Below, piece after piece: positions 46,015 to 57,301 of a DNA stretch of 64,000 nucleotides. The stretch covers positions 629,904-693,903 of the forward strand of contig JAESIW010000138.1 of assembly GCA_016802295.1 (NCBI GenBank), written 5' to 3'. A program made the position numbers and the translations under genes. Under the pieces are notes generated by a model. The model was not told the origin of the DNA. It did no database searches and was given only the letters and a program-made list of their open reading frames with translations. Each line of letters starts with the position of its first letter. The stretch's first letter is position 1. This stretch comes from Brachionus rotundiformis. Lineage: Eukaryota; Rotifera; Eurotatoria; Ploima; Brachionidae.

Positions 46015-46896
46015 AATATTAATTTTAGATAAAATTTTTTCACAAATTTCTTTATAGATAAGAGAAGAAGGATGATTTTCCAAAGAAACAGAAATCGGTT
46101 CTCCTGAATCGCTTTTTTCTCTTGTTTCACGGTTAAGTGGAAGTTCTCCTAAGAGTTGACATTGAATCTCTTTTGCAAGCTGATGAACACCATCCAAACC
46201 AAATATGTCTTCTTTGTGCTGGCATTTTGGGCATATGAAAGTGCTCATATTTTGTACTAGACCTAAAATTGGCACATTTACCTTAGTGAACATCTCTACA
46301 CCACGTCTGGCATCAAGTAAGGCGATATCTTGCGGTGTAGAGACAATTACAGCTCCATTAAGCCTTAAATTTTGACTAATGGATAATTGAACGTCGCCAG
46401 TTCCCGGTGGCATGTCAATTACCAAGACATCAAGCGGGTCCCATTTAACTTTGAACATTAGTCGCTCTATTGCATTCATCACCATAAGACCACGCCACAC
46501 TATGGCCGCTTTTTCATCCACTAAAAATCCCATTGACATGCATTTAACATTGTAATTAATTAGTGGAATCATATGGTTATTTTGGTCAATATCGGGCTGA
46601 TGTGACTCGAGACTCATCATTTTGGGAATAGACGGTCCATATATATCCGCATCCAAAAGACCTGTTTTTAGATCAAAACGATTGGCCAAGGTGCATGCTA
46701 TGTTAACTGCTACAGTTGATTTGCCAACGCCTCCTTTACCACTGGCAACACAGATTATATTCTTAACACCATTTAGACTCTTTTGTTTGGGTAGACCTCT
46801 TTGCATCAACTTTTTTTGATGTTCAGTAATGTTTGAGGAAAGATTTCGGGAAAAATTAAGAAATCGAAAATGTGACAGAATCTTTAATGGCCTCAT
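46012..46896 (-). CDS. NUBPL: NUBPL/Ind1, mitochondrial iron-sulfur carrier for complex I assembly
   Basis: An intronless frame of 294 aa. Presequence MRPLKILSHFRFLNFSRNLS; deviant Walker A ASGKGGVGKSTVAVN; LLDADIYGPSIPKM; Walker B region LVIDMPPGTGDVQLSISQ; and the metal-binding CPKC motif in STFICPKCQHKEDIFG. NUBPL is a P-loop NTPase that delivers 4Fe-4S clusters to respiratory complex I. Human NUBPL is 319 aa. It heads a minus-strand run with MRPL21, TAF12 and MRPS16, three of the four being mitochondrial. Confidence 0.96.
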   Translation of the reverse strand: MRPLKILSHFRFLNFSRNLSSNITEHQKKLMQRGLPKQKSLNGVKNIICVASGKGGVGKSTVAVNIACTLANRFDLKTGLLDADIYGPSIPKMMSLESHQPDIDQNNHMIPLINYNVKCMSMGFLVDEKAAIVWRGLMVMNAIERLMFKVKWDPLDVLVIDMPPGTGDVQLSISQNLRLNGAVIVSTPQDIALLDARRGVEMFTKVNVPILGLVQNMSTFICPKCQHKEDIFGLDGVHQLAKEIQCQLLGELPLNRETREKSDSGEPISVSLENHPSSLIYKEICEKILSKINI

Positions 46897-47239
46897 TATC
46901 AGGTAAAATTATTTCTAATAATTTAAATGCAAAAATAAGGAAAAATTTCAAATAATCGTACACAGATTTGTTAATAAAAAAGCTTTTTAATTTCAATTTT
47001 TTATTCATTTTTGTTCTTAATTTTTGCTTGTCTTTTATTTAGTCTTAATTTTTAATTTTGTTTTAAAATAAAGTTTATTTTTTCTCAATAAAAGTTGATG
47101 ATGAACATTTTTTAAAATTCAAATCAAATTAGCGCTTTCTCATAAATTAAATTTTTATTTTGTTTTTTTTTTTAAATTTTAAAACAAATAGAAAAATTTT
47201 ATCTGAATTTTTGCTCTCACCCTTTCTTGATTAGCCACA
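46897..47239. other. Divergent intergenic region
   Basis: About 340 bp between the starts of NUBPL (minus) and SGSM (plus), probably a shared promoter region. T-rich and A-rich runs; no motif recognised. Confidence 0.6.
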
Positions 47240-50200
47240 ATGACCTCAGAAGAAGAAAAGAGTACACTTTTATCTTATTATTTAAATAAATATTTTTTTA
47301 AACTATCTATTTTATTTTAATTAATTAGAAATAAGAGATGATTTGCTGAACAGCGTCAAAAAAGAGGTCAAACAGCTCATGGAGTTGTCAGCCACTTGCA
47401 AATTCATTCACGAGGATAACCATTTTTTTACCAATTTTTGCGGTATATTTTTAATTTTTAAATTATTATTTTCTTTTCTTGAATTACACGTTTAAATTTT
47501 GAAATTTATGATTATCTTATTCTAATGAAGGTGTCTTTATTCTTTTATAAGGTGCCATAGACAAGTGCTTGCTTTATGGCCTTAAGACTGAATTTCTTAA
47601 CAAACCATCAAGCTTCGATTTAGTCAAGAAAATTAGCAATGAGTGCAAATCAGCCGACGAAATTGTCAAAATTTTCAACGAGTTGGAAAAAAGCCTCAAT
47701 AACAATCCAATTAATGTTGAAATAGGAAACAAAGAAAATCAAAAAAGTGGTATTTTTTCGAAATTTTTTTGGTCAAACAATTCAAAAAACACAATTAGTA
47801 CTGAAACAATAAGCCACTATGTGCCATTATATTTTTCCAATATGGCACATATAAAAACCTTATGGATTAAAATAGCCGTAATGAGAAAGTGCTTTAATGA
47901 TATAATATTTTATATAATCAAAAACGCTTCCAAATTTTACCATTCGTATGCTTTGATGGCTTGCTCTTTGGGAAGCGGGCTTTTGGTCTCGCTTATTGCA
48001 GGTCCTTGCTCATTTGATAAATACACTCGTTTGAAAACTATCGAAAATGCAGATCCAGATGCGGACGAATTGATAAGAAGGCACAAGATGCACTTGGTAA
48101 CACCAAATCGTTCGCCATGTCTCACTGCCAAATCTCGTCTCCAATCTCTGGGCTTGAATGAAGCAAATGGTTCGAAAAAATTCAATGCTGATAATATTAG
48201 AGAATTTGTTGAATCTTTACATCAAAATACCAATACCCAATTGGTCTATGGTAAAAACCATGTCATTGTTAATCAGGTAAAAAGAGATCTTTTTTTAATT
48301 TTTTATTAAAAAAAATATCAATTAAGAAAGAAAAATCATACGCTGGCTATTTATCTCTTCATCTTAACAGTAGCAGTTTGATTTTAAACTGGACACCAAA
48401 TGAAATCTTAAATGGGTCATATTCGGACCACGATGAAACATCTAAATCAAAAGTTCCACACTTAAATGATCTAATTATTTATATTGAATTAGATACAATA
48501 TCTTTTTTGCATTGCCATCATCAAAGTACCAACTCTTTCAATGTAATCTTTGTTTCTCAGGATGGAGTTCAGCACCCGCCGATTCAATTCACAGATTCGG
48601 CCAGTCTTGTTCACTTTCTAAAAAGTGTTGAATCGGCCTTAAGACCAGTCTACAGATTCGACCCAAACGACTGGGAGATATCTATTAGCTCTAATAGAAT
48701 GCCCTTAATTATCAAAACATTGACCACTTCTCAGAAATCAAAATCAAAGCCTGTTTTACCACATTCGACTGAGAACCAATGTGAAAAAATCGAAATCAAA
48801 AACATTTGTGATGATATTGAGCTTAAAATTTTGACCAGAGCTTTTTATGGTTGGCTTGGTTATCACAGAGAAACAAAGATTGTCAACAAACATTTAATTA
48901 AGTTGTTAAATCTGGAGCCAAATGAAAAAAATGAAAAAAGTAGTGAACCAAGTTCAATTGATGCTTTGATGCGGAAGTATTTGGAAAACAAGCAAAAAAT
49001 TGATGACCACTTATGGTCAAAGATAATGGAAAACCGCAATTTTAATGTAGATTTATTTTATAAAATTGTGTATCTACACGGAATTCAGAATAACAATTTG
49101 CGTAAATTAATATGGCCCTATTTGTGTGGTATTTACACTTTTGATATGAGTTTGGATGAAATTTTGGCCAAAAATGAGTCAGCTGCCAAAAACTATCAAA
49201 ATATGATCGCTGAATGGAAGCCTTATGAGGAACATGCTCGGATTTTTAGTGAAAAAAAGCTCAATTCTAGTCAAACACAATGCACACCATCGGACGATAG
49301 TGGATTTTGCTCTGATCTAACTTCCATGTCTGTCATTTCTGAAAATTCCATCATTCTAAATAATACACCTAAAAAGTCTTCGACCATCGAAGCCAAGCGT
49401 TTCTTTGGCAAATTTAGAGCCAAACAAACCCAAACACCATTGTTGACTGATACTAGCACAATCGAAGCAAGCAAGCGCAAGTACTACGACTCTAGGTCGG
49501 ACTTGTACAATTTGAGAAACTATGAAGATAAAGGAATTTATTTTTATAAGTTAAAAGCAAAAAATTTTCTATCTAAAATTATAAAACAATCACCATCTGA
49601 GAATTTATTTGATCAAAGTGAAGAGGAATCTCCTAAAAGTTTGAACAAATCTAAAAATTTATCCAAAGATGAAATATTCAGCGAGCTAGCTCAAATGCTG
49701 GTATCTAATGCAATTCTAAAGGCTCGACATTCACTAGAGTCCGAGTCTGGTGTCCGATTCACAATTGACCTCGACAAGAGCAAGTCAATTGATCTTCTAT
49801 CTCCCATTACATCTGAAATTGAAAAGACAAAAAATGACATGATAAGCATTATTTCTCCGATGTCCCTAAGCTCATCTGGAAGCAACCATTTATTGGGCGA
49901 AAATTACTTAAACAAAGAGCTCTATGACGCATTTGCTTTGAATATGCATCGTATTGATAAAGATGTTTTGAGATGTGACAGAAATTTTTGGTACTTTACT
50001 TCTCAGGAAAATTTAAATAAACTTAAAAATATTATTTACACGTAAACATTAAAATATAATTTTTATAAAGATTTAAAAAAAGATCCTATTTTTTCTAGTT
50101 ATGTATGGGAAACTATTGAAATCGGCTACATACAAGGCATGTGTGATATCATAGCTCCCATTTTGGTAATTTTTGACAATGGTAAATCAATTAACTTATT

Positions 50201-50758
50201 TAAAAAGTTTAATTTAATTTTATTTTCTAAAAATAGAGGCTATTGTTTATGAGTTGTTTAAAAAATTAATGGAAAAAATGTCTCTTAATTTTTTGTCTAA
50301 TACCCAAATGGATAAAAATTTTTTAAATCTACGTTCTCTGGTTCAAATATTGGACAAAGAGTTGTATGAATATTTGAATAGCCGGGGCGATCAGAGTCAG
50401 TTTTATTTTACGTATAGATGGTTTTTACTCGATTTTAAAAGAGAATTGTTATACCAAGACATTTTTGTGGTTTGGGAAACAATTTGGGCTTCGAAGAACT
50501 ACCTTAAATCAGACTGTTTTTCATTATTTTTTGCATTGGCTCTGATTGAAATTTATCGGGATATAATACTAGAAAATCAAATGGATTTTACCGATATAAT
50601 TAAATTTTTCAATGGTAATAATAACTTTTAAAAAATGGACATTAATTTTATTTTTATTCATAGAAATGTCAGAAAAACACGACATCAAAGAGGCGATTGA
50701 GCTTGCGCGTGAATTGGTAAACAAACTCCAATGCATGATAAGAGAAAAATATATCTGA
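47240..50758 (+). CDS. SGSM: Small G protein signalling modulator (RUN-PH-TBC RabGAP)
   Basis: Seven exons, 47240-47261, 47329-47442, 47552-48276, 48327-50041, 50099-50181, 50237-50614, 50664-50758, give 1043 aa (human SGSM1 1148). RUN domain about 10-190 (VKKEVKQLMELSATCKFIHE). Then VESLHQNTNTQLVYGKN and a PH-like Rab-binding part with GYLSLHLNSSSLILNWTPNE and VIFVSQDGVQHPP. The TBC domain is split by a long Ser-rich acidic insert, as in SGSM: LRKLIWPYLCGIY, later DKDVLRCDRNFWYF, IEIGYIQGMCDIIAPILVIF, YRWFLLDFKRELLYQDIFVV, MDFTDIIKFFNEM. The catalytic Arg normally in IxxDxxR is visible as RIDKDVLRCDRN, and the YxQ motif as GYIQGM. Acts on Rab or Rap GTPases. Confidence 0.95.
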
Positions 50759-51181
50759 AGCCTTTTAGTAAATTATTTTTTATCCGAATAAAATTTTTTT
50801 TGAATATTTTTCTAATATTTTGAATAAAACCGATTTTGAAATCATTTTATGTAATAAAATATTACTTAGATTTTATTTTATTTTTATTTTAAAATCAAAT
50901 AAAATTTTTAAAATGTATTGTTTTTTTTCTACTGATATAAATAAAAACGCTTTTTTGTAAAATTTAAAAATTAAATCTCAGAACATATGTTTTAGATAAC
51001 TTAAATTGAAAATTTTTTTCAATTAAATCTTTTTTTATTATAAAAAAAATATTGGAAACAGTTTTTTAAATTTACATTTAAATACTAATCTGTAATTAAT
51101 TAAATTTTAGACATAACAATAAGTTTTTTTTATAAATATAAATTTTATTCTTATAACTCGATATCAAATTAGTATATTTTA
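50759..51181. other. Convergent intergenic region
   Basis: About 420 bp of very AT-rich sequence between convergent 3' ends, with T and A runs and AATAAA on both strands. No Tudor-domain coding sequence is visible here, which matters for the neighbouring TDRKH-like gene. Confidence 0.6.
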
Positions 51182-52074
51182 TCAATATTTTCCTCTTTGT
51201 CTTTTACTTCTAGACACTTCTTCTTCTTTTATTTTTGATCTTATCAGCTCCTTAAAGAGTAAAAATTCATCTAATAGTTTAATATTATATTTTCATTTAA
51301 ATTACTTCGGCAAATGTAATTTTTTCGATTGTCCCCTTGATCCGAATAACTTTAAGCAAATCTTTAGATGGTTCATCTTGCTCCTCAGCATTTTCATCAA
51401 TTATTTCCCTTCTTTCTAATAAAGATATCTTACAGTTTGACACTCTCGACATTTCTTTAATTGACGAGCCTCCTTTACCAATTATTCTTCCACATGCATA
51501 TTGCGGAACATAAAACTCTTTAGTAATTGATACAGGATATTCGAGAATCATTTTTTTAATCTCGAACTCGGCAAATTGGACATTTTTGTTTGAGCCTCTT
51601 ACAACCAAGAGTCTATCTGAACTTCCAGTGAGATTGCCATTCTCATTTCTATTTTCTTCACTTAATTTCAAATTGTTACTTGAAGAGTTGTCTTTAAAAT
51701 TTATTCTGGTGTTGGTTTTTTTTTGAAGCTTTATTTAAAAAAATTAAGATAGACCTTAATAACTGGAATATACCTTACTTCTTTTATATTTTGTCCTTGA
51801 GGTCCAATCAATTGACCAACACACTCACTAGGTACCTTTATTTCGACAATTGTTTGCTTTCCTCGTATAACATCATCTTCTACAAAATCTAAATAAATAT
51901 CAAATTAGCTTATTTAGTCTTTTTTTTGTTAATTTTGGTACCTTTTTGAGAGGTTTTATTCCTAATTTTATAAATATATACGAGGGTAATTGATGAGGCA
52001 ATGGTCAAACATATTAGTGTCTTTTTTTTGTCTATCGGGAAATCGATCAACTTTTGTAATTTGCTTAGATTCAT
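51182..52074 (-). CDS. TDRKH/Papi-like membrane-anchored two-KH protein lacking Tudor domain
   Basis: Four exons on minus, 52074-51942, 51888-51779, 51728-51306, 51250-51182, give 244 aa. The N-terminus MNLSKLQKLIDFP and a transmembrane segment (LICLTIASSITLVYIYK) followed by basic residues mirror TDRKH, which is anchored on mitochondria. KH1 has ECVGQLIGPQGQNIKEL (GxxG = GPQG), KH2 has CGRIIGKGGSSIKEMSR (GKGG). After KH2 the protein ends in ELIRSKIKEEEVSRSKRQRGKY. TDRKH/Papi trims piRNA 3' ends by tethering PIWI through its Tudor domain; that domain is missing here and not encoded in the 400 bp downstream. Another KH protein with a similar layout cannot be excluded. Confidence 0.75.
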
Positions 52075-52905
52075 TTTTTATTTTAATTTTTAATTTTTTA
52101 AATAATAAAAGAGAATAGAAAAGTTAAGGTTATTCGTTTGATGGTTAATTTTTTATTTGCAGAAGTTTTTTTACATTTAATTAAAAAAATATTTAAATTT
52201 AAGATGATAAAAATCAGTAAATAATATTTCAAAAGTAATTACAATTGGGTTATTGCAAATTAAAATTTTTTAAATAAAAAAATTATCCTTAAGTCTTTAA
52301 GTTTTATTATCTTTTAAATACTCAAATTAATAGTTTATATATTTATTTATTCAAATAGCGAATAGATCAATGAAAAGTATGATAGAATACCAAAGATTAG
52401 TTTAAACGTTTGAGGTTAAAAATTTATAAGAGCTAAAAGAAATCAGATGGACTAAGCGGAAATGTTCGCTAGAGATAGAACTAATGGACAAAATACGCTA
52501 TATTGTATATAAAACCGCAGATGGAGGACATCATGTTAATAAAAGAGATTTTGGTGCTCTCTAAATCATTCACTCAGCTAATCAATCTTGCTTCTGTTTG
52601 AATTTAAAAGATTAATATTTTAAACAAAATTAAAATGAAATAACTAAATTAGTTAACTTGGTTAAATTAGTTCTCCAGATTGATGTAGCTAAAAATTTAT
52701 TAATAGGATGCTATTATAGAAAACATTTTTGAATTGATATATATTGAACATTTTTATTTAAATAAATTGGCTAAATTAGTTATTATGATTCATATCTACC
52801 AAAGGGGTATAAATAGGATGTCATTTTGGAAGAAATCAATTCATTTTTTTAATTAAATATTTTTTAAAAATATTTAAAATTAAAAAATGGATCCAAAAAG
52901 CAGTC

Positions 52906-52960
52906 ACCATAACTCTGCCGATCCGCAGGTCCCAAGCCCTGATGAAAAAAGAGGAGGGTG
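52906..52960 (+). repeat. Direct repeat, copy 1 (GC-rich island)
   Basis: Matches 53324-53379 with about ten differences; contains CATAACTCTGCC and GAGGAGGGTG. Confidence 0.75.
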
Positions 52961-53323
52961 GTGGCAGCCACATGCATCGTATGTGCATGTGGTCTTTCAC
53001 GTAGTCTGCAGAAGAGCTGTATGGCGGGTACATAGGCCTACGGGTCTTTGTCCAAGTCTTGTCGTATGAGGGCGCCGCTGGCTTCGACCATCTCCCAGTA
53101 TAGAATCCGAAAGGAGCGAGAATCTGCTGTACAGCTGACCCTCTGCAGATAGGACGTAACTTTGGAAGCCTTAAGTTAAGACTTTGTCTCGAGTGAGAGA
53201 GAAGTCGCTTGGTTTGTGGTTCCAAGCTAGTCTAAATAGTTGCCGAGTTCGCAGCCAATTTTGAGTGCTCGGATGAGTGGCGCTGTTTATGATGAACGTC
53301 CCACTGGCTTCTTAGGGAAAGAC

Positions 53324-53379
53324 GCCGTCATAACTCTGCCAAAGCCGGTCCCAAGCCCGGTTGCAAAAAGAGGAGGGTG
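53324..53379 (+). repeat. Direct repeat, copy 2 (GC-rich island)
   Basis: Matches 52906-52960; contains the palindromic CCGG pair around TCCCAAGC. Confidence 0.75.
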
Positions 53380-54290
53380 ACATGAAAACAATTAATTTTG
53401 TTTAAATAATAACTTTTATTCTAAATTTTTGTTTAAATCTCATAATAATTTTCAATTCATTTTCTTTTAAAAATAATAAATAAATGATTAAATAACAAAC
53501 AATAAAAGTTAAAAGCTTATTAGTTAAGTAGTTTTGTTGAAAAATTGGCACACTTTTTTAACAAAAAGGAAGCTCCTATTTTTTAGAAAAATTATCTAGA
53601 GACCTATGTACAGAATTTAATAATGTTCTTAAAAAATTCTATAATAAAATAATGTATTTGAACAAGTAAATAATTCCAAACGATTCTATTTGAGTATTTG
53701 AGCAGTTTTTAATTTTTAATTGAAATCAACTGAAGATTAATTAAAAATCGTGCTTGTTTAATAGAACGTTTAATTTATAAAATTTAAAATCTTAATAAAA
53801 ATGAAGAATTATTTAATTTAGAAATGATGTTCAAATTAATAAAAGAAAAATTAATTAAATTCATAATTAAATTCATAATTAAACGTGATAAGATTAACTT
53901 CATTATTAGTCAATAAAAAAAGAAATAGAAATTATTTTTATTTTTTGTTATTAATTTTTATTCAAATCACTTTCTAATCATATCATAAAAACAAATTAAA
54001 TACGTGGTTTAAAAGAAACAAAAAATTACAAAAAAATTTTTCTAAAAAGTCTTTAAAAAAAAAATGTCAAAAAATTGAAAGATTTATTTATAAAAAATTC
54101 TTTGAGATTAACTTACAAATAAAAAATAATTAAACAAATTACACTTAAAGAAATAAATACCCTAAATATTTATAATTATATATATGTATATATTTATAAG
54201 TAAATTTTAAGAAAACAAAATAAAAAAGTACATTTATATTTGACTAATTGAGGCTCGCAGCATTTCCGGGCCTAATGCAGGCATTAAATT

Positions 54291-57200
54291 TCAGCAAACA
54301 ACTTGGTGCTGGTATTGCGGATGTTTGGTTGAGTTTGGGTTGGCCAAAAATGTTTGATTAGAAGCCGATTCGTTTGAAAGGGGTGATATAGTCGTAGTTG
54401 AGGAGGATATAGATGACACGGATGATATCGCGGATGGTGATGTGGACGACGATGTTGACAGATAGTAGGCAGAGTTTAGAGAAGAGTTATTCAAATTATA
54501 AAAGTTAGAATTGGCCGAGTTATTCGGGTTGTAGTAGTAGGGCAAATTTTGGTCATTTGGATATAAATTTGTTTTGAAGCCAGAGCTAGACGCGTATCCT
54601 TGGTCATAAGTGGTACCATTGTTTGCCAAGGCTGCTGCCGCCGCTGCTGCAACAGCTGCCGCGGCCACTGTAGAATTATATCCACCTGGTTGATAGTCGG
54701 CACTTACGCCACTCGTATCACTAGAAGCAAATTGCTGATTGTAGTTGTAAGTACTTGAGGTAGAGTAGGGATTTATGTGACCAGTGTAACCCGATTGATA
54801 GTTGTATGCATTGAATTGGCTGTTGTTGATCAATTGGTTGTTTGTTTGGTAATAATCTGGGTTCAAATAGCCAGATTGGTAGGACTCTGAATAAGCTGCG
54901 CCAGGAAAACTGTAGGCATCGTTTGGCAAAACAAAATTGGAATTGCTGCTTTCTCCATTGGATGACGACATGTCACTCTTGTTGCGTTTAAGTTTATCTT
55001 TATTTTTGTTTTCGCCAAACGAATTTTTTGAATTGAACTTAATACCGGTTTTGATTTCATTTGAATTGGCCAATTTGCGTTTTTGTTTCATGTCTATTTT
55101 AATTGATTTTAAACTCTTGGAACTTTCCATTTTTTTATTCAGATCACAAGCTTTTAGCTTTGATTCAGGCTTGAGTACAATGGGCTCTGTTTTGCAAATG
55201 TCTAATTTTTTAGCTGATGTGGTATTGTCAACAAAACTTGATGACAAAGATGACGAAGAAGAAGATAGAGATAAATTTTTGGTATTTTTGGATATTGATG
55301 TGTCCGAGGAGGAGGAAGAGCTTGAAAATGTCTTGAAATTGGTTGGATCAAAATTGTAATATTCAGCTGGATAGCTGTTCACTTCGGTTTGCTGATCCTC
55401 TTGGTCCGAGTTGTAATACTCGTCTTCATTGTCCTCCTCGTATTCATAGCTGGTCTTTAGGCGTTTGGAGCTTCGTTCGTCCAAGTCGTCATCGCCCTTT
55501 CGGCTCGCCAAAATGGCATCCCTAGTCATTGTCTGCTCGACTGAGAGAAGCATACTGCTGGCCTCTGTATCAGTTATTACGTAATTTACGCTGACTATAC
55601 AATGTGGACGCGATGAGCGACTATTGTGCACTATTGTGGCGCAACTTTGCATCCATATCCAGCCACCATCTTTGGTCATAAATCTGTAGTATTTTGTGGT
55701 CACTTGACCCTTTGACAATACTTAAAAAAATAACAAATAAATTTTTTTATCTCCAATTTTTTATTTATTTTAAAAAAATTAATTGACTTACGGGTCTGAT
55801 GAGCAAGCTTAATACTTGGCAAGTCTTGAATGTGTATGTATTGGTAAAGAGTTTTTTCAATTAAATCTTGAGGTTCGAAACCGGTCAATTGGTAAACTCT
55901 AGAGTCAAGAAATATGAGCTTTAGGTCAAGACTGGATCTGAACATGAACATATTGTTGTTCATTTTGACTTCGGTGATTGAGCTTGAAGGCAACGAGTGC
56001 CCAAAAGCGACTAGATACGGCGTTGAGTAGCCGGCTTCGTATGAAGATTGGTCCAAACTTTGAAACGGTACTTTGTAGTAGCCGCTACAATGGATAACCT
56101 TGTAGCCAGCGTTGGTCAAGCCAGCATTCCGCTTTGCCAGAACGCATTTCATTCGAATAAAAAACGACTTCTCGATCTCTATGTCTTGTCTGACACTGGT
56201 GCTCAGGTATTGTGGAGGCGGCGCCAAATTGAGCAGTTGGTTGAGCTCTTCGTGGTCTGCCGGGTGAACATACTCGTACACACTGTTGCCAGTTAATTCA
56301 ACTTGAGACAGACCCAAGTGTACCGAAGCGGTCTCCGATATGTACATTATTTTGCCATCTTTATCAATCACAAACAAAAAGCCGTCCAAAGTCTACAATT
56401 AAAATAGTTTAATATTAAAACATTATTTTTTCATTTAATTAAATAAATTTAAAATATTTTTATATTATTGTTTGATTTTATTTTTATAAAAAATTTTATT
56501 AAAAATATTAAAATAAATTTTATTTTTGTTTACTTGAAGTAAATGAGATCCAATTTCTCGCTCGATTGGAGTCAATGTGTTGTTCAATGTGCCCCATGTT
56601 TCACTCAGGCCTAAAATTAAATTTTTAAACTATTAAATTAATCAAAATTTTAACACAAAATAAATATGATAAATAAAATTTTTTTTGTTCAACAATTACT
56701 ATTTTTTAAGACTATTTTTTTAAAATTAATAATTTAATTAAACTTAATCAATATAAGATCATATTTTAAAGAACTAATAAAAGATCCAAGAATCAAAAAG
56801 AAGCGAAAGTCAATCTAAGAAAAAGGATGTTTATCTTTTTTTGACTTGTCGCTTACGCAATAAAGTTCAAATAAATTTTACTAAAAAGAAAAAAGTAAAT
56901 AGAGAACTTCCTATTTCCTAATTATCGGCTTTTCTCTGTACAAAATGTGATCGATTAATTGATTTTGGAAAACCATGCTAAGTAAACAAGATATTGGAAT
57001 TTGAGTGTACGTCACCTAAATTTGAGCATGTTCGACAAATTTTATATTTTCCTAAGTATTCCTTGTTTGATCTACGTGACTAAGGTCTTTTGTGGCGGAA
57101 ATTGAGTTTTAAACAAATTAAATTACCTTCTGGGAATACGTATCTCATGCGCAGGTAGCTGGTGGTGAGTCGTATTACGGAAGCCTTGTCCAGCTGGGTG

Positions 57201-57301
57201 GTGATGGCGCTCGGCAGCGGCAGCAACCGAGCCAGCTCGTAGAACTCGGCGTTCTCTTTCTCGCGACGAGTACGAGCGGCGTTCTTGGACTTTTCTTTCA
57301 T
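54291..57301 (-). CDS. SIM: Single-minded bHLH-PAS transcription factor
   Basis: Four coding exons on minus, 57301-57127, 56610-56534, 56392-55792, 55720-54291, give 760 aa. The start MKEKSKNAARTRREKENAEF and bHLH (LPLPSAITTQLDKASVIRLT) are near-identical to SIM proteins. PAS-A: IMYISETASVHLGLSQVELT, NSVYEYVHPADHEEL, MKCVLAKRNAGL. PAS-B: MFMFRSSLDLKLIFLDSRVY, GQVTTKYYRFMTKDGGWIWM, IVHNSRSSRPHCIVSVNYV. The C-terminal 400 residues are Ser-, Asn- and Tyr-rich with an Ala run near 340 residues after PAS-B. SIM dimerises with Tango/ARNT on ACGTG sites and directs midline/neural fate. An acceptor 11 bp upstream of the ATG implies at least one further 5' non-coding exon. Confidence 0.96.

Larger units (their letters stand above)
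52887..53390. mobile_element. GC-rich, direct-repeat-bounded insertion (probable retroelement fragment)
   Basis: Base composition changes sharply from roughly a quarter GC to about half. A motif of about 55 bp occurs near both ends in direct orientation (about 52906-52960 and 53324-53379), sharing CATAACTCTGCC, GGTCCCAAGCCC and AAAAAGAGGAGGGTG. In copy 2 GCCGGTCCCAAGCCCGG can form a CCGG stem. Repeats with this text resemble conserved ends of non-LTR elements that I recall from flatworms and other invertebrates, but I cannot verify that. Open frames in the island (60 aa plus, 129 aa minus) are not recognisable. A structured non-coding RNA is an alternative. Confidence 0.5.
52075..54290. other. 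Intergenic with GC-rich island
   Basis: About 2.2 kb. From 52090 to 52860 AT-rich, with a TATATAAAACCGCAGA promoter-like stretch near 52507 whose transcript, if any, is unknown. 52887-53390 is a GC-rich repeat-bounded island (separate entry). 53400-54290 is AT-rich and probably the 3' UTR/flank of SIM. Confidence 0.55.

Noticed and set aside
52921..52955. CTGATGA followed by GA-rich sequence, as in a hammerhead ribozyme core
   Set aside because: The second repeat copy lacks CTGATGA, and I cannot place the GAAA and cleavage-site helices.
52836..53225. 129-codon minus-strand frame in the GC-rich island
   Set aside because: Open because of base composition; sequence matches no protein I know and the repeats at the ends argue for a non-coding element.
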